Source: Taxillus chinensis (lineage: Eukaryota > Streptophyta > Magnoliopsida > Santalales > Loranthaceae). Taken from it: a DNA stretch of 64,000 nt. A program made the translations under genes and the position numbers. Shown piece by piece: positions 9,760 to 22,160 of the stretch. How positions within the stretch are numbered: position 1 is the first letter of the stretch; each line of letters starts with the position of its first letter. Location: positions 36,906,324 through 36,970,323 of the forward strand of contig CM042085.1 of NCBI GenBank assembly GCA_023512835.1. Direction: 5' to 3'. The notes below the pieces were generated by a model, which saw only the letters and a list, made by a program, of their open reading frames with translations, searched no databases and was not told the origin of the DNA.

Positions 9760-12468
9760 TCAAGGTACATAAGGCTTACTATACTTGAAGATTATTGTTA
9801 CTGCCTTCTCTCTAAGCCCCATTGTCTGCTCCATCGTATAGTTGTGGATACTGTTCCAGTCTTTTCTAACCTTTATAAACGATTTGATGAAGTAACAAAC
9901 AAAGGCTCCGCAACTATCTCCATCGGGCTGTTGTGGCACTTGCTTCTTGCTTCGGACTGTTGCCTTTAGCTTTTCGGTTGGAGCCAAAGGAGTTTGGCCC
10001 ATATCTTCTTAAAGTCCATATTACTTTATGGCTTCTATCAGTCGAAGTCGTAATGGTTCCCATTGATTCTTTCTAACACTATTCTCCACAACTTGATGAG
10101 AATCAATTAGGATCATCTGCTTAGACGGAATTAGAAAAGCAACCAACATGAAGTGCAGCATCATAACTCGGTACGAAATGAGGATAGCTGAAAGATTTTT
10201 TCAAGGTTTGCTATCCTCAGCAGTTCCATCGATGAAGGTCTGGATGTGGGCTACTTCTGGAAGATAGCCCTCACACCAACATGGCAAGACGTCGAACAAG
10301 TGTCCGTCCTTATACAGAGACGGAAATAGCCTCATCTCCATCTTAACTGCCCGAGAGAAGTTGTCTATGTCTTCTATGGTAAACAGACCCTTCTCAGAAC
10401 GTAGAGTCTTAATATCTGTAGGGGAGAAGGGGTACAAATCAGATAGACATCTTTGCTCAGCATTGGACACGGCATACTTTGTCATTTCAGTGAAAACACT
10501 GCCATCCGCATCATGTGGATCACGATCCGTGTATGATGGGAGGAAGGTGTCAGCCGCAGATGGAGAGGTCGAAGGAGGAGCTGGGCTGAGAGAAGCGGCT
10601 GCGTTTGGGAATAGTAACTCTCGGAAGCAATGAAGATGCAGGCCGCTTCTCAACACGAGCTGAGGAAGGTGGAGGAGGATCAGATGACACTTTCTCCCCC
10701 GTTTTGGCATATGGCTGAGAGGCGGTAAGAGGACGAGCCATTGTCTACACCAAGTCCGCGAATGAGGTAGACAGAGAATGCATGGACGAGGCGACGAGAT
10801 TCGTCTTCTTCTCAATGGAAGTGGAGGAGTCAGTCAGGGCGAAGAGGAGTTGGGTGCTGAGAGCATCAACCTTGACGGCGATGGCAGAAATTTGGGCGCT
10901 CTATGCTTGGGCGTGGCGGTCCAGCTGGGTGGAGAGCACAGCATCGGAGTGGACCATGCCAAAGGAGGCACACCCAAGGGCTAACTCTGGAGCTTTAGAG
11001 GACTCCCCCGCATGAAGAGGTGCAGCAGTTCGCTGGGCAGAGGAGTCAGTAGTTGGAGATAGGGGTCGGTTAGCAGTAGCAGAAGGGGCATCCGAAGCAT
11101 CGGAGGCATCTGGAGCAGCAGATCCACTTTGACCAGAGAGGTCAACTGTGGGGATGGCTACAGCAGGAGAAACGGGCTAGGCCTCAGCAGGGGAGGAAAC
11201 CCGTGCATCATGGGCCAGTTCGGAGGTAACAGCGAACGGAACATCCAGAATGGAGGCTGCATAAGGAAGTCATGATCCAAGTTCCAGATGATCATGTCCT
11301 CCGGGGTTTGGGTGTGGCGGGCGTAATACACTCGGAGATCGTTGTCAGGGATGGAGGCAGTGCAGGCTAGGCTAAAATGGAACTATAGGTCTGTTAAGGT
11401 GTCGACTGGGAGATGGTCGAGGTAGTCCTGGGGTTGAGGAAGTGGAGGCAAGGGAGCTTTCGGAGGAGAGTTCGGGACATCAGCCACTGCCCTAGCAACA
11501 GCAGCATCAACAGCGGCGACAACGGCTGAAGTGTAAGGCGTGGGGACATCAGCAGCAGAAGGTGCTGGAGAAACAGCCGAAGGTAAACTTGGCTGAGTCG
11601 GCCCTGCAACCTCGGACAGGTCAGCGTGAATGCTGTGCTGGGAGGCTTGGGAGATGGAGGGTGCAACTACGGACTAAATCCGGGAGGACCGGTGGGCAGA
11701 GCTGACCTCGGTGGCGGAGCTATCGGCTAGGTCACCAATCGAACTTCCCTGTTGTTCCAGAGCAGTGGGGAGGTGGATAGCAGCGGAGGGCCGGCGGGCA
11801 GTCAGATTCCCATCAGGCCTAAGATGGTGAAGATAGAAGGCCTGAGGAAAAGTGATGATGTCGTGTCCGTTGAAGTGGGACGGACGAAGGTGCCGAAAGA
11901 TGATGCTAAGGATCTGCCCAAAAGATTGGTTCTTTGGGTTGTTCCCCAGCTGCCGAAACAAGAAAGTCCCCCAATCCATCGGGAGACCCTCGAAGACGCC
12001 GTACATAGCCAGAAGCAGATCATACGAGACGGAGTCCAAAGCTATTGTGCGAGCCAGAAGACACCGGCTCAAAATGGTCGCCATACATCTGTAGCAACCT
12101 TGGAAGGACTTCACCTTGTATTCCTTCCCCTTGTATGTGCAATCCATTGAAGCTACCATCGGCTCTAGATCCAGTCGCTGATGAGTATCGAGGGGAAGAT
12201 TGAGAGCGGTGCGAAGGACGTTGGGGGTGATGACTATGAATTCACCCCTGACGGTGGAACGGATGGAGTCGGGGGTGCATCTGATGCGCCGGTAGAACTT
12301 AGCGATATCGTCGATGAGGAGATCGACGGGATCAGAGACTATTTTCAGGATGTGGCTGGCTTCCAGAAGTGAGCGAAGCTCCAGAAACCATGCCGAAGGA
12401 TTGAAAACAGCGTTCCAATCAACCAGATAGCCGAGATTAACGTCGGAAAGTGCGGTTTTGGGTGCCAT
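9760..12468 (-). pseudogene. ORF3 of copia B: plant-transposon domain, Pro/Ala linker, Ulp1-like protease
   Basis: The start is MAPKTALSDVNLGYL at 12468. The first 264 codons are open and match A's ORF3 domain: FYRRI, VITPNVLRTALNLP, ATILSRCLLARTIALDSV, DWGTFLF and HDIITFP. The same frame continues past a stop at 11674 through a Pro/Ala/Ser linker (about 11180-11670, second stop near 11390). After one or more frameshifts it resumes as the front of a protease domain (10201-10560: CLSDLYPFSP, GLFTIEDIDNFS). Then come ILISYRV, LHFMLVAF (catalytic His, with Phe for Trp), MILIDSH (Asp) and QQPDGDSCGAFVCYF (Gln and nucleophile Cys), ending YSKPYVP. Stops at 10201, about 10018 and about 10006 break the protease part, but all catalytic residues remain. 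C48 enzymes act on SUMO. The protein may modify SUMO conjugates on element or host chromatin proteins; this is inference. Confidence 0.75.
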
Positions 12469-14167
12469 TGGAGAGGAAGGTAGAGAAGGGAAAGGAGGCT
12501 AGGTCTTTGGAGATTGAAAGAGTGATGAGGGTTTAGGGATTTGGAAAGTGTAAACTCGCGCTGCGCGTGAATATCCAGTATATATAAGACCGAGTCCTTG
12601 GTTGCCAGCGGGTCATGGGACTAAGCGAGATGAACAGAGAAACGCTTGACAGGATGATGTCATTTGTCTTGATAGTGGGGCGCGTCCAAATATAGAGATG
12701 ACGTGGAGGCAGCATAACCAAGCATTTATGATAGTTGTTTGCCTTCTTTCGGAAGATTGCACGTCCCAAGACTTGCATTTAATGGACCATCATTATTCCT
12801 CCTCAAAAGCACGCAATGTAAGATAATACGTTGATTATCGCTATTTGAGAGTTCCAAGAGTCCGGAGGAATGAATCGATGATAATCCAGATTAAAAGATA
12901 TCCGAGGTAAGAACATCCGGATGAAAAGCAGACTGTGTCCGTAGAAACAAAGTGTTGTAAGAGAGAAGTAGATTCCTTTGCTGTGTTGAAGTCGAAGAGA
13001 AGAGAAGTACCACAACACTTCAAATCGGAGACTTTAGACAAGATATATCAGTGAAATTGCATAGAGAATCTAAACCTATAGTTTTACAAAGATAAACTAA
13101 AGGAACAGGAAGCGTAACAGGTTGGGATTAGTATAGATATGAGCAAATAGACTAAGTAAAAACAACATAATCTGAACTAATGAGAAACATAACTTATGCA
13201 TTAAAATGGAATGCGAGAGACACATACATACGAGTGAATGATCATGTTTATGAAATCAAAACATATGTCAGATAAGAAACACATAAGTTCACATTGGTGA
13301 ACATAGCGAAACTGTCATGCTGAACGACGTAGCTAAGATTAATTAAATCTATATAATTGATCCAAATTAAGATTCATGAGTGAAAATGGATTAAAGAACA
13401 CATATCAATTGCAATCAATTGATTATCTGATGAAGATGCATAGTTGAAGAAATAAAAACATCCAAACATGCCACAATTCTAATTCAATAATGCATACCCA
13501 GTCAGATCCAGAAGTGAGAGTTTAGAGGGAGGAGCATCCGAGACATATGAGGAGGTTATTACTGAAGTAATAGATATAGCTTTTGCTCCCCCTTAGATCA
13601 TGCGAACCTCTCAGTGATAGACTCCCCCTCAGATAAACAGCCAGGAAAGAGGTCACGAGACATATAAGGGGGTGTTACTTGGGTAATCGATAAAGCATTT
13701 TCTGCCCCTTAGATCATGCGATCCTCTCGATGGACATTTCCTGCTTAATATTTAGATCTTGAGAAATTGATATCTATCCGTGAAGAAACGCCACTTCAAA
13801 AGTTGATCAGACTATAATAGTGATTTTATCCACCAAGCATTCCGAGCTAACCCATTTCATTTCTTCAACCAGGCATGTTAATAGTGCAATCAATATGAAA
13901 TAGCATTGGACATGTGGTGAGAGATGAAAATTTGAATCATGAAATCTTAAGGAGGTTTTATTCATATATCTTTAATTATGTTAGCTTAAGTGACTTCAGT
14001 CGGGAAATGCAAGTATCCTCCCAAATGAAAATATGAGAAAATTATCAGAACACTATGCATGACACAAGTAAAGATGATCAGCATGAAGTACAGTATGTGT
14101 CTAGAGCTCATCATGAAACGCGATGCATGTTCTGGAAGAAATACTGTTGGAAAAATTAAATTAGAAA
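12469..14167 (-). other. Pol-ORF3 spacer of copia B
   Basis: 1.7 kb without a credible gene. The part nearest ORF3 (12469-12590) resembles a plant promoter and leader: TATA box, GCGCAGCGCGAG and CCCTAAACCCTCATC, the latter containing a telo-box-like AAACCCT. Between 13539 and 13735 a roughly 78-bp unit occurs twice, 118 bp apart. Each copy carries a purine-rich tract on the minus strand (TAAGGGGGAGCAAAA near 13582-13596; CTAAGGGGCAG near 13705-13715) with another, GAGGGGGAG, between them. Confidence 0.5.
12579..12586 (-). promoter_or_regulatory. Candidate TATA box for ORF3 of copia B
   Basis: TATATATA (minus-strand context CTTATATATACTGG) is 111 bp upstream of the ORF3 ATG at 12468. A start of transcription about 30 bp downstream would give a pyrimidine-rich leader of roughly 80 bp. 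Elements A and C have the same arrangement. Confidence 0.5.
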
Positions 14168-14890
14168 CTATACAAATAGGTCAAGCATACCTAATTTGAG
14201 GAGCAGTTCAGAAAATCTTGCATCAGGTAGGGGCTTGGTGAGTATGTCTGTGAGTTGATCATCCGTAGCAACATGTTCGAGAGATATGTGCTTTTTGAGA
14301 ACATGATCTCGGATGAAGTGATACCTGACTTCAATGTGCTTAGTCTTTGGGTGCATAACAGGATTGTTGCTGATAGCAATCGCACTGGTGTTGTGGCAGT
14401 ATAATGGAATAGACGTCATGTTGAAACCGTAGTCAGTAAGTTGACTTTGTATGTAGAGAAGTTATGCGCAGCAACTCCTAACAGCTATATATTTTGCCTC
14501 AGTAGTAAAGGTTGATACGGAATTCTACTTCTTACTGAACCATGAAATCAATCTGTTTCCAAGGAACTGACACGTACCACTTGTGCTCTTCCTATCGATG
14601 CGACACCTAGCAAAATCAACATCTGAATATCTGGATAAAGAGAAGTTGGACTCCTTTGGATACCAGAGGTCCAAATTCATTGTCCCTTTGAAATACCGCA
14701 ATATCCGTTTTACATAAAGCATGTGTGACTCTTTGGGATTCGCCTGATATCTTGCACAAATGCAAGTTCCAAACATAATATCCAGGTGACTTGCTGTAAG
14801 GTACAGCAATGATTCTATCACCCCTTTGTATTCAGTCACATTTACGAATTCTCCGCTAAGATCAGGATCTAACTTTGCACTAACTGGCAT
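14168..14890 (-). pseudogene. Copia RNase H and end of pol, element B
   Basis: Two open segments (14525-14890 and 14168-14419) encode the tail of pol. The first has YKGVIESLLYLTASHLDI and the region before RNase H (LSRYSDVDFARCRIDRKSTSGTCQFLG), with the first catalytic Asp in YSDVDFA. The second has the RNase H end and copia C-terminus (SAIAISNNPVMHPKTKHIEV, TDDQLTDILTKPLPDARF). RNase H removes the RNA template strand during cDNA synthesis. The break near 14420-14524 contains stops, so the gene is inactive. Pol ends here; ORF3 begins 1.7 kb further on. Confidence 0.85.
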
Positions 14891-15728
14891 AGGAGTTCAC
14901 GGGAGTTGAATTTTGCATTCCGAACTTCTTGATTATGTCCCGTGTGTATTTTGCTTGGTTGATGAAGATTCCATCCTTCATTTGTTTAACCTCTATTCCA
15001 AGGAAGTACGTTAATTTTCCCATCATGCTCATTTCGAACTTGTCAGTCATCAACTTCGCAAACTCTTCACAAAGCTTTGAATTTGATGATCCGAAAATGA
15101 TGTCATCCACGTAGATTTGTATGATCAGAGAATGATGTTTCTCTTTCCGCAGAAATAGTGTGGTGTCTATCTTTCCTCTTCTGAAATTGTGTTCGAGCAA
15201 GAATTCTGACAGTGTATCATACTAGGCTCTTGAAGCTTGCTTCAATCTGTACAAGGCTTTCCGTAGTTTATATACCATATGTTCAGCCTTTTGTTCAACG
15301 AAGCCCAGAGGTTGTTCAACATAAACCTCCTCTTGAAGATCTCCATTCAGAAATGCACTCTTGACGTCCATTTGATAAACTTTGAAGTTTTCATATGAAG
15401 CATACACCAAGAACATTCGGATCACCTCAAGTCTAGCTACTGGAGCAAAGGTTTCATCATAATCAATGCCTTCTTCTTGATAATATCCTTTGGCTACCAG
15501 TCTAGCTTTGTTCCGGATTACTATTCCCTCAGTATCTAGTTTGTTCCGGAACACCCATTTAACTCCTATGACTTGTTGTGACCTGGGCCTTGGTACTAAT
15601 GTCCACACATCGTTCCTCTTGAACTGATTAAGCTCTTTTTGCATAGCGTCTATCCAATTTGGATCTTCAAGGGCTTTATCCACCACCTTTGGCTCTATCT
15701 GTGATAGAAAACAAGAGTAGAGGCACAA
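14880..15728 (-). pseudogene. Copia reverse transcriptase, element B
   Basis: The fingers and palm domains are in 15222-15728 ([73 protein letters not shown]). The catalytic YVDD is intact in IQIYVDDIIFG within 14880-15200. A stop at 15222 separates the two parts; the rest of each frame is well preserved. The enzyme copies element RNA into DNA. The preserved YVDD and single stop indicate moderate age. Confidence 0.9.
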
Positions 15729-16174
15729 GTTTCAGGTGGCTGTCCTCGTTCTTACTCCAATAGTAGGATTACAATTCACTTGTTCTGATGGGTGGTTTCG
15801 AGTCCACCTACAGTTCTGGCAAGTGGTGGTGAGTAATTAACGATTTGAAGCTTTGTTAGATCGGGTGGATCTTGTACATCGGCTGGTTGAGCTTCTTCCG
15901 AGCCAGTTGTATTCGTATGATGAACAGTTTCAGAAGTACTTGGAGATTCTTCGGCACTGTGGTTTTTAGTATCTGGTCCGGACGGACTTGAAGGTTCTCC
16001 GGTGTTATGAATATCCGTATCAATTTGTCCAGAGTTGAGTGGAAGCCCTGAGTCTGAATCTTCTGAAGCATCATCAGTAGCATTTCTTCTTGCTTCATCG
16101 GTACTAGGTGATTCATCAGGGGTTGTGGCAGGAACATGTCGAAATTGAGCATAGTCAATTGTGTCCGTATGATC
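15729..16174 (-). pseudogene. Integrase-reverse transcriptase linker of copia B
   Basis: This is the poorly conserved region between the integrase end and the reverse transcriptase start. It is Pro/Ser/Thr/Glu-rich as in other copia polyproteins and broken by stops. A 100-codon open piece at 15856-16158 lies on the coding strand and is not assignable to a domain. Confidence 0.5.
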
Positions 16175-16888
16175 CTACACGATTGGATTTAAAGATCCTA
16201 CACTTGACCAATCAAGGTTAGATTCATCAAAATCAACATGGATAGATTCTTCAACTGTTAAACATTTTCTGTTGAAAATACGATAAGCCTTGCTGTGTAA
16301 CGAGTATCCGACAAAGATCCCATCATCGGATTTTGGCTCAAATTTACTTTGGGCCTCTTTGCCATTGTTTAACACGTAGCAAGCACACCCAAAAGCTTTG
16401 AAATGAGAGATTAACAGCTTCCTGCCTCTCCACATCTCATATGGTGTTTTCATGGTAACCTTATTGATAAGAGTTCTGTTTTGAACATAGCATGCAGTGG
16501 ACATAGCTTCATCCCATAGACTGAGAGGAAGCTTTGCCCGTACTAACATTGATCTACCAGCTTCAACTAGAGTGCGATTCTTACGCTCAACAACTCCATT
16601 TTGTTGTAGAGTCCTGGGCGTAGAGAAGTCGTGCTGAATGCCTTGTTTAGAACAATATGACCTCATATCGGAAAAGTCAAATTCCATACCATGATCACTC
16701 CTAATGCATTTAATGCTCAGTCCTTGTGAATTGCTTATCCAGTTGAAGAGATCTACGAGATGTTCAAAGGTTTGATCCTTTGATTTCAGGAACATCACCC
16801 GTGTAAACCTGGTGAAGTCATCGATAACCACAAGGGTATATCTCGCACCGGAAAGAGAAGCAATAGAAATGGGACCACATAGGTCCAT
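16175..16888 (-). pseudogene. Copia integrase core, element B
   Basis: An open 237-codon frame begins DLCGPISIASLSGARY and holds all three DDE residues: Asp in VVIDDFTRF, Asp in IRSDHGMEF and Glu in NGVVERKNRTLVE. It continues with the copia-specific MLVRAKLPLSLWDEAMSTA and the GKEAQSKFEPKSDDGIFVGY region. A stop just upstream (16889-16897) separates it from the zinc-binding part. Integrase inserts the cDNA; here it is cut off from the rest of pol by nonsense changes. Confidence 0.9.
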
Positions 16889-16897
16889 ATGAAGAAG

Positions 16898-17470
16898 TTA
16901 CAAAGAAGCAGTTATTGAATTAACTAATTTGCTCTTAAAGCTATGCTTGGTATGCTTGCCGAGTTGGCATTCTCGACAGAGAGAGTCTTTGGAGTATTTA
17001 TGTTTAGGCAGACCATTGGCCAAGTTAAGCGACGCTAGTTTAGACATAGTTTTGAAATTTAAATAAGCGCAACGCTTGTCCCATAGCCAACTATCTTCAT
17101 CTGATGCTTTAGTGAGGAAGCATACAGGGTCAGAAGAATTATTTCTTAAGACCACTGAATATATGTCCCCATCTCTTAATCCGAATAACTTAATATCTCC
17201 AGATAAGTTTTCTCTAACTGTGCATATGTTGGACATAAAGGAAACAGTAAATCCTTTGTTACATAAATTACTGACACTCAGCAGATTATGTTTCAAACCT
17301 TCAACTAGTGCAACCTTAGTAATTGATACATAGTCATTGGTTAAAGTGTCATACCCCACAATCTTACCTTTACTGTTGTCATCATATGATACGGATGGGC
17401 CTCGTTTGTCTGTAACTTCAACGAGCAGAGACTGATCACCCGTCATATGTCAGGTGCATCCACTATCGAG
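16898..17470 (-). pseudogene. Copia protease end and GAG-pre-integrase zinc domain, element B
   Basis: Just upstream of the open frame, the aspartic protease motif WILDSGCT is followed by a stop (CGA to TGA, about 17449) and then HMTGDQSLL. The 182-codon frame continues with GLKHNLLSVSNLCNKGF, typical of the protease C-terminus, and the integrase zinc segment (LWDKRCAYLNFKTMSKLA, CRECQLGKHTKHSFK). The first zinc His seems changed (KRCAYLNF instead of the usual RLGHLNF-type sequence). The protease would cut the polyprotein. Confidence 0.8.
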
Positions 17471-17782
17471 GATCCACTTGCTTTGATTGATCTTTAACTT
17501 CAAGTGGTCCGACAATGCATTCCAGAGATACTCCTGCAAGACAACAGTTTACACTTTTGGTTCCCAAAATTGTTTCGAGGGTTAGGAGAAACAACTATAA
17601 TGTCAACAATTCTGGATTTTGCTTTGTTAGGAACTTTAACTTTCCAAGTTGACTTTACTTTGTTAGTGTTAGTTGCTTATTTTATTTGGATTTTCTTAGG
17701 AGAGATACCCCTTTGAGGTTTTGACTTTGATTTGCCAAAAAAACACTTTTTGATGAACTGATCTTTATTAATAAGAACTTGA

Positions 17783-19847
17783 TTACAAAAGCCAGTCATC
17801 AGACAGACTCCAACACTCACAGTGATAATGGCCTATTTCTCTATAGATGGAACAGACACAATGATACGGAGTACAAATAGGGGATACAGGTTTCTTAGGT
17901 TTTACAAGCTTTCTACACTGTTCCCTATGGCCTAATCCTTTGCGATTGGGTAACGCGCTCTTGGCCCTAGATACATCAGCTTTAGCCTTTCCTTTGTTTC
18001 TGGGTGCTACAGTTTCGGCTTTAACTGCAGCAGCCTTCCCTTCATCTTTAGGTACGGGTGCTACTACTTCGGGATTAGCAGTAACAGCCTCTCTTCCACA
18101 GTCATAAACTATGGTGCCACCTGAAATGAAACCATCCAACGGTTTGGATGTACTAATAGGATAAAGGTTGGTTAGTTTCGGAGTAAAATCCGAGGGACAC
18201 TCAGTAGCTTATGTGGAGGTTGATGGTTTGGAGTCAAGGCCAGGTTTAACTCGGATGTCATCCGGATCAGTCCTAAACGTAGAGGCTATTTCCCCCGATT
18301 TTAACCACTTATGATTTATTTCTTTTTCCTTTTCAAGTTCATTCTCGAGTTTTTTAAGATTAACTGTTAGGCCTATTAGGTTGGTATTTAGCAAATGATT
18401 TTCAACTCTAAGATCACGATGTCAAGCCTCTTTACTCCTAAAGTCAGCTATGTCTTTTTCAAGTTTTGCAACAGTAAATTCAAGACGTTTAGTTTGACTT
18501 TCCATATCTTTGTATATTTGAGTAATTATTAGTCTCTCATTCTTTTCGTGATCACGTTCAGTAGTAAGAGATTCTAATTTACTCATGAGCTCAGAGATAG
18601 AAGGTACCTCAGCATTTGCCATGAGGCAGACGTTCGGCTTTGGTGTTGGCTCATCATCAGAGGATTCTTCCGGTTCTTCTGAGCCACTGACATACTTTGT
18701 GACAAATGCCTTCCTCTTGTCCTTGCTGCTTTCTGAGGTGGAGCGTCAGGGTTTAACCTTGTCACTTTTATCGGGCGACTTTGATTTGGATTTATAATCC
18801 TTGGCCCAATAACCGGATTTCCCACAGTTGTAGCATTCTTGGGAACTCGATTCCGATCTCTCCTTCCTTCGGGATGATGATAAGGAGCCTCTTCTGAATC
18901 CTTTTCTGCTTTTCCGCAGGAATCGCTCAAAGGATTTGACCAGAAGAGCTATTTCTTCTTTAGCGTCAGAGTCAGAGTTTTCTGACTCTGACGTATCATC
19001 ATTCCACAGTATGCTGAGACATTCTGTAGCTTTGAAAGCTACCCCCTTTTCTTTCCAAGCTATTTTCTCATCTCGGTCAGTGTATTTGAACCTGACCTTA
19101 TGAGTTCGTAGCTCTCCGTAAAGTTCTTCAAGGGTAGCATACTGCAGTTCTTGTCCGCTTGCATCTGGAGCTGCTTGGAGTAGTAGCGATCCGGCAAGGA
19201 GCGGAAAAACTTGTCATTGATTTGAAATTGCGTATAATGCTCATTAATAGTTTTCAGCTCAAGTATGAGCTTGCTGAACCTTTGGTAGATGCTCTCGAGG
19301 GGTTCGCCAGGTTTGTGATTGAAGCTCTCAAAGTTCTATCTGAGAGCACAGATGACATTCTGCATTTGGGACTGACTTCCCTCATAGAGGATTGTCAGTG
19401 TATCCCAGATATCTTTCACTGTCGTGTAGCCCTGGACGTCCGTGAAAGCTTCAGAGTCCAAAGACGATGTAACATACGCCAAAGCCTTTTCGCTAGCACA
19501 CTGCAGGCTCTTTCGTTATTGGTAAGTTCAGCATCCGTCTTTGGCTTTCTAACTCCATGTTCTCTGATAGTCATCGGAGTAGGTATCTCCTGATGAAGAC
19601 ACAGCCACATGAGATGATCATGACATACCATGAACATCCTGATGCGAGCTTTTCACTGGGAGAAAAGCTCAGGTGTGAATTTTGGCGGTTTGGTCAAAGT
19701 GAAACTAGAACTCCGTGGTTGAGGGGTAGCAGCAGCAGCAGGTTGAGGTGGATCAACATTTTCACTGCTGCTTCGATTTGGGAGAGGCTCTTGTGCACCT
19801 CTGGAGTTAATGCGAGCATTGAACTGCATGCTGCTTTTTTCGGCCAT
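17783..19847 (-). pseudogene. Copia gag, element B
   Basis: Gag starts MAEKSSMQFNARINS at 19847, just after the primer-binding site, and runs through several frames with stops. The capsid-like part (about 19100-19500) has YTTVKDIWDTLTILYEG and QRFSKLILELKTINEHY. A CCHC zinc knuckle lies near 18812-18845 (CYNCGKSGYWAKDY) but its His and last Cys are both Tyr, so it should not bind zinc. Downstream there is a Lys/Glu-rich coiled-coil-like stretch (18209-18622) and a Lys/Ala-rich tail (17783-18139). Gag forms the particle that packages element RNA. Confidence 0.8.
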
Positions 19848-19897
19848 TGGTTGAGAGAGAGAAAGAGTGGGATCTCAACTTTGAGCAGATAGAACTT

Positions 19898-19911
19898 GCT
19901 CTGATACCACT
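19898..19911 (-). other. Primer-binding site of copia B (tRNA-iMet)
   Basis: On the minus strand AGTGGTATCAGAGC directly follows the LTR end CCAACA. TGGTATCAGAGC pairs with the 3' end of plant initiator tRNA-Met. It fixes the orientation of B and the start of its leader, which runs about 50 bp to the gag ATG at 19847. Confidence 0.9.
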
Positions 19912-19928
19912 TGTTGGTCCCTGTAAGC
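19912..19928 (-). repeat. Terminal 17 bp of copia B 5' LTR, split off by element C
   Basis: Plus strand TGTTGGTCCCTGTAAGC is the end of the LTR next to the primer-binding site. The rest of the LTR is at 58247-59656. The last five bases (TAAGC) are the left target duplication of element C; the right copy is CAAGC at 58247-58251. Confidence 0.8.
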
Positions 19929-21221
19929 TGATTAGCAATTTGCAAGTGTACAAATCGTGACAAGTAATAAAGTAGATTTTAAGTCCGAATATCGTACCCA
20001 AGGAAAGGATGTAGAATTCAAAAATTTTAACTAGCTTATAAAGGGATTTTTGAGTGAAAATATATTAAAACAGAACTAAATTTAAGTAATTTGATTTGAA
20101 GAATTGTGAGATATGGAAAAATGCTTTCTAAAGTAGAGATAAGTTCGATTGATAAAGGTGATTGGAGTTAAGATTTCATTTGATGTATTTTTCCCAAGAA
20201 TATGTCCTAGTTCAACCTAATTCTTTCCTTGTGATAACATTTAATACCCAACCTCTAATGCATGAATTAGCCTTTTCCAAGTACAGTAATTCTGTGTACA
20301 CCCTAGCATGGGGGATGGGTGACCCTTTAAGGTTTGGGTTGTTTAGTCTAGAGTTGGTATTGCGCCCACTCTTAACTTGGTATCCTAGGCTTACACTCAC
20401 TGCTGCATGTCATGCAACCCCTAGTTTGAGTATCTTGATTTTTTCAGTACTTATGCTTCATTTTCCAATCCTTCACATAAATACCTAATATGATAAAATG
20501 AAATGGCCAGAATCCATTTTATATTTCAACCTAAGATATCCAATAAATACTCACAAAGTGAAAAAGATTAAACTAAAACATTGCAAATTAATTTATTACA
20601 TCAAACTCCATCCTAAACCCAATCAAGGGTTTTTAAGCTTCCATAGTTAGATCAAAAACAACAAAATTACAAAACATGGAATAGAAAAACCAAAAGGATA
20701 GCTTACCTATTTAGACCAAGAATTCCAAGGTTGATCTTCTTTTCCCAACAGATTGTCTTCAACTCCAAGAGATACCCCAAACCTTCTTCTCTCTCCCTTT
20801 CTCTACTCTAGGTGAGGAATGGAATTGTAGGATGGAAGAGAATTGGATGATGAGTTGATGCCTTACAAATGATGGAGCAACTCCCCTTTTATAGCCACTT
20901 AGGCTAAATTTAAATATTTGAATTTTGAATTCCTCATTATTCCTCATAATTTTGCCAAATAATTAACCCTTCTTAAATCTCTTGTAACTCCCCTATTTTT
21001 AAATTTGAAAATGAGATAAATCCCTCTCTTAAATCCCATAAAGAACTCAATCCAAATGCAAAGCACCCATTTGAATTTGAATTTCTTCAATTAATTTCCC
21101 TTTGACTTGAGTGTTTGGTGTTTGTCCTTTGATCAAATGACTTCGGTCCAGAAGGGAATAAGGAAGCTGCAAAAATAAGAAGTCCATCGCCGAATTTTGG
21201 GCTTTGGTCTGGTGAAGAAGG

Positions 21222-21662
21222 TGTAAGGATCCGTATATATGTTAGCATAACTTATAATCTATATTTGATGTTAAGAAAGTTATTTTGAGAATGTGGCCAT
21301 TAATACAATCGTTTTAACTATATTTGGGTCTAATTTGAGGTCCAGAAGCCTTCAGGGGTTATTTAGTAATTTTTGGGAGTTAAATTGATGGTTAATAAAT
21401 GAAAAATAAATTTTAGGAGGGCTTTTTGGAATTTATTAAAGAGGAGGACAAATTTTAATTAAAAATAGGGTTTGGGGGTTTTATTATTTATTATAACTTT
21501 GTTTGAGAAACCCTAGCCGTCAGAGGAGAGTTCTTAGTGTTCTTCGCGTTCTTCATCGTTCTTCGCCGATTCTAGACCGTTATTGCGAGTTTAATCCCTT
21601 CGGAAGGCAAGAGGTAGGTGATCCTAAATCCTTCTTTGTTTCTATTGTTTTAATAGTATGCG

Positions 21663-21716
<54 letters not shown>

Positions 21717-22114
21717 CGTTGAATATAGATATATTTACATAAATCAATATGCATGGCTGATCCTTTCTCCCTCTTCACGAGGCATGCGTGTGACCAATCA
21801 AACCCCCTTGTAGCCATCACCTCTCAACTACACATCTTGTCGAAACAAATTCGTATACCCCTCCCCTTAATTCTAACATATTATTATACATTATCCTCAC
21901 AATATTTAGTTGGCCTGGTCTTCTACGCCTTGCGCGATGGGTGCTCAATCACTGCGTGATGTGGTCACTGTCACGGGTCTTCTACTACGCCTTGCGCCAC
22001 GGGTTTTCTTCGGCCTGCCGCACGATTTTTTTTATAGAGGGGCGGCCCTGCGATCCAAGGAAGCTTCATGCCCTGCAGTTTAGAACACACCTTGGTATAT
22101 ATTTATCGTTCAGA

Positions 22115-22160
<46 letters not shown>

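Noticed and set aside
16815..17333. Plus-strand ORFs such as 17076-17333 and 17504-17716.
   Set aside because: They overlap copia B's polyprotein on the opposite strand and have no domain.
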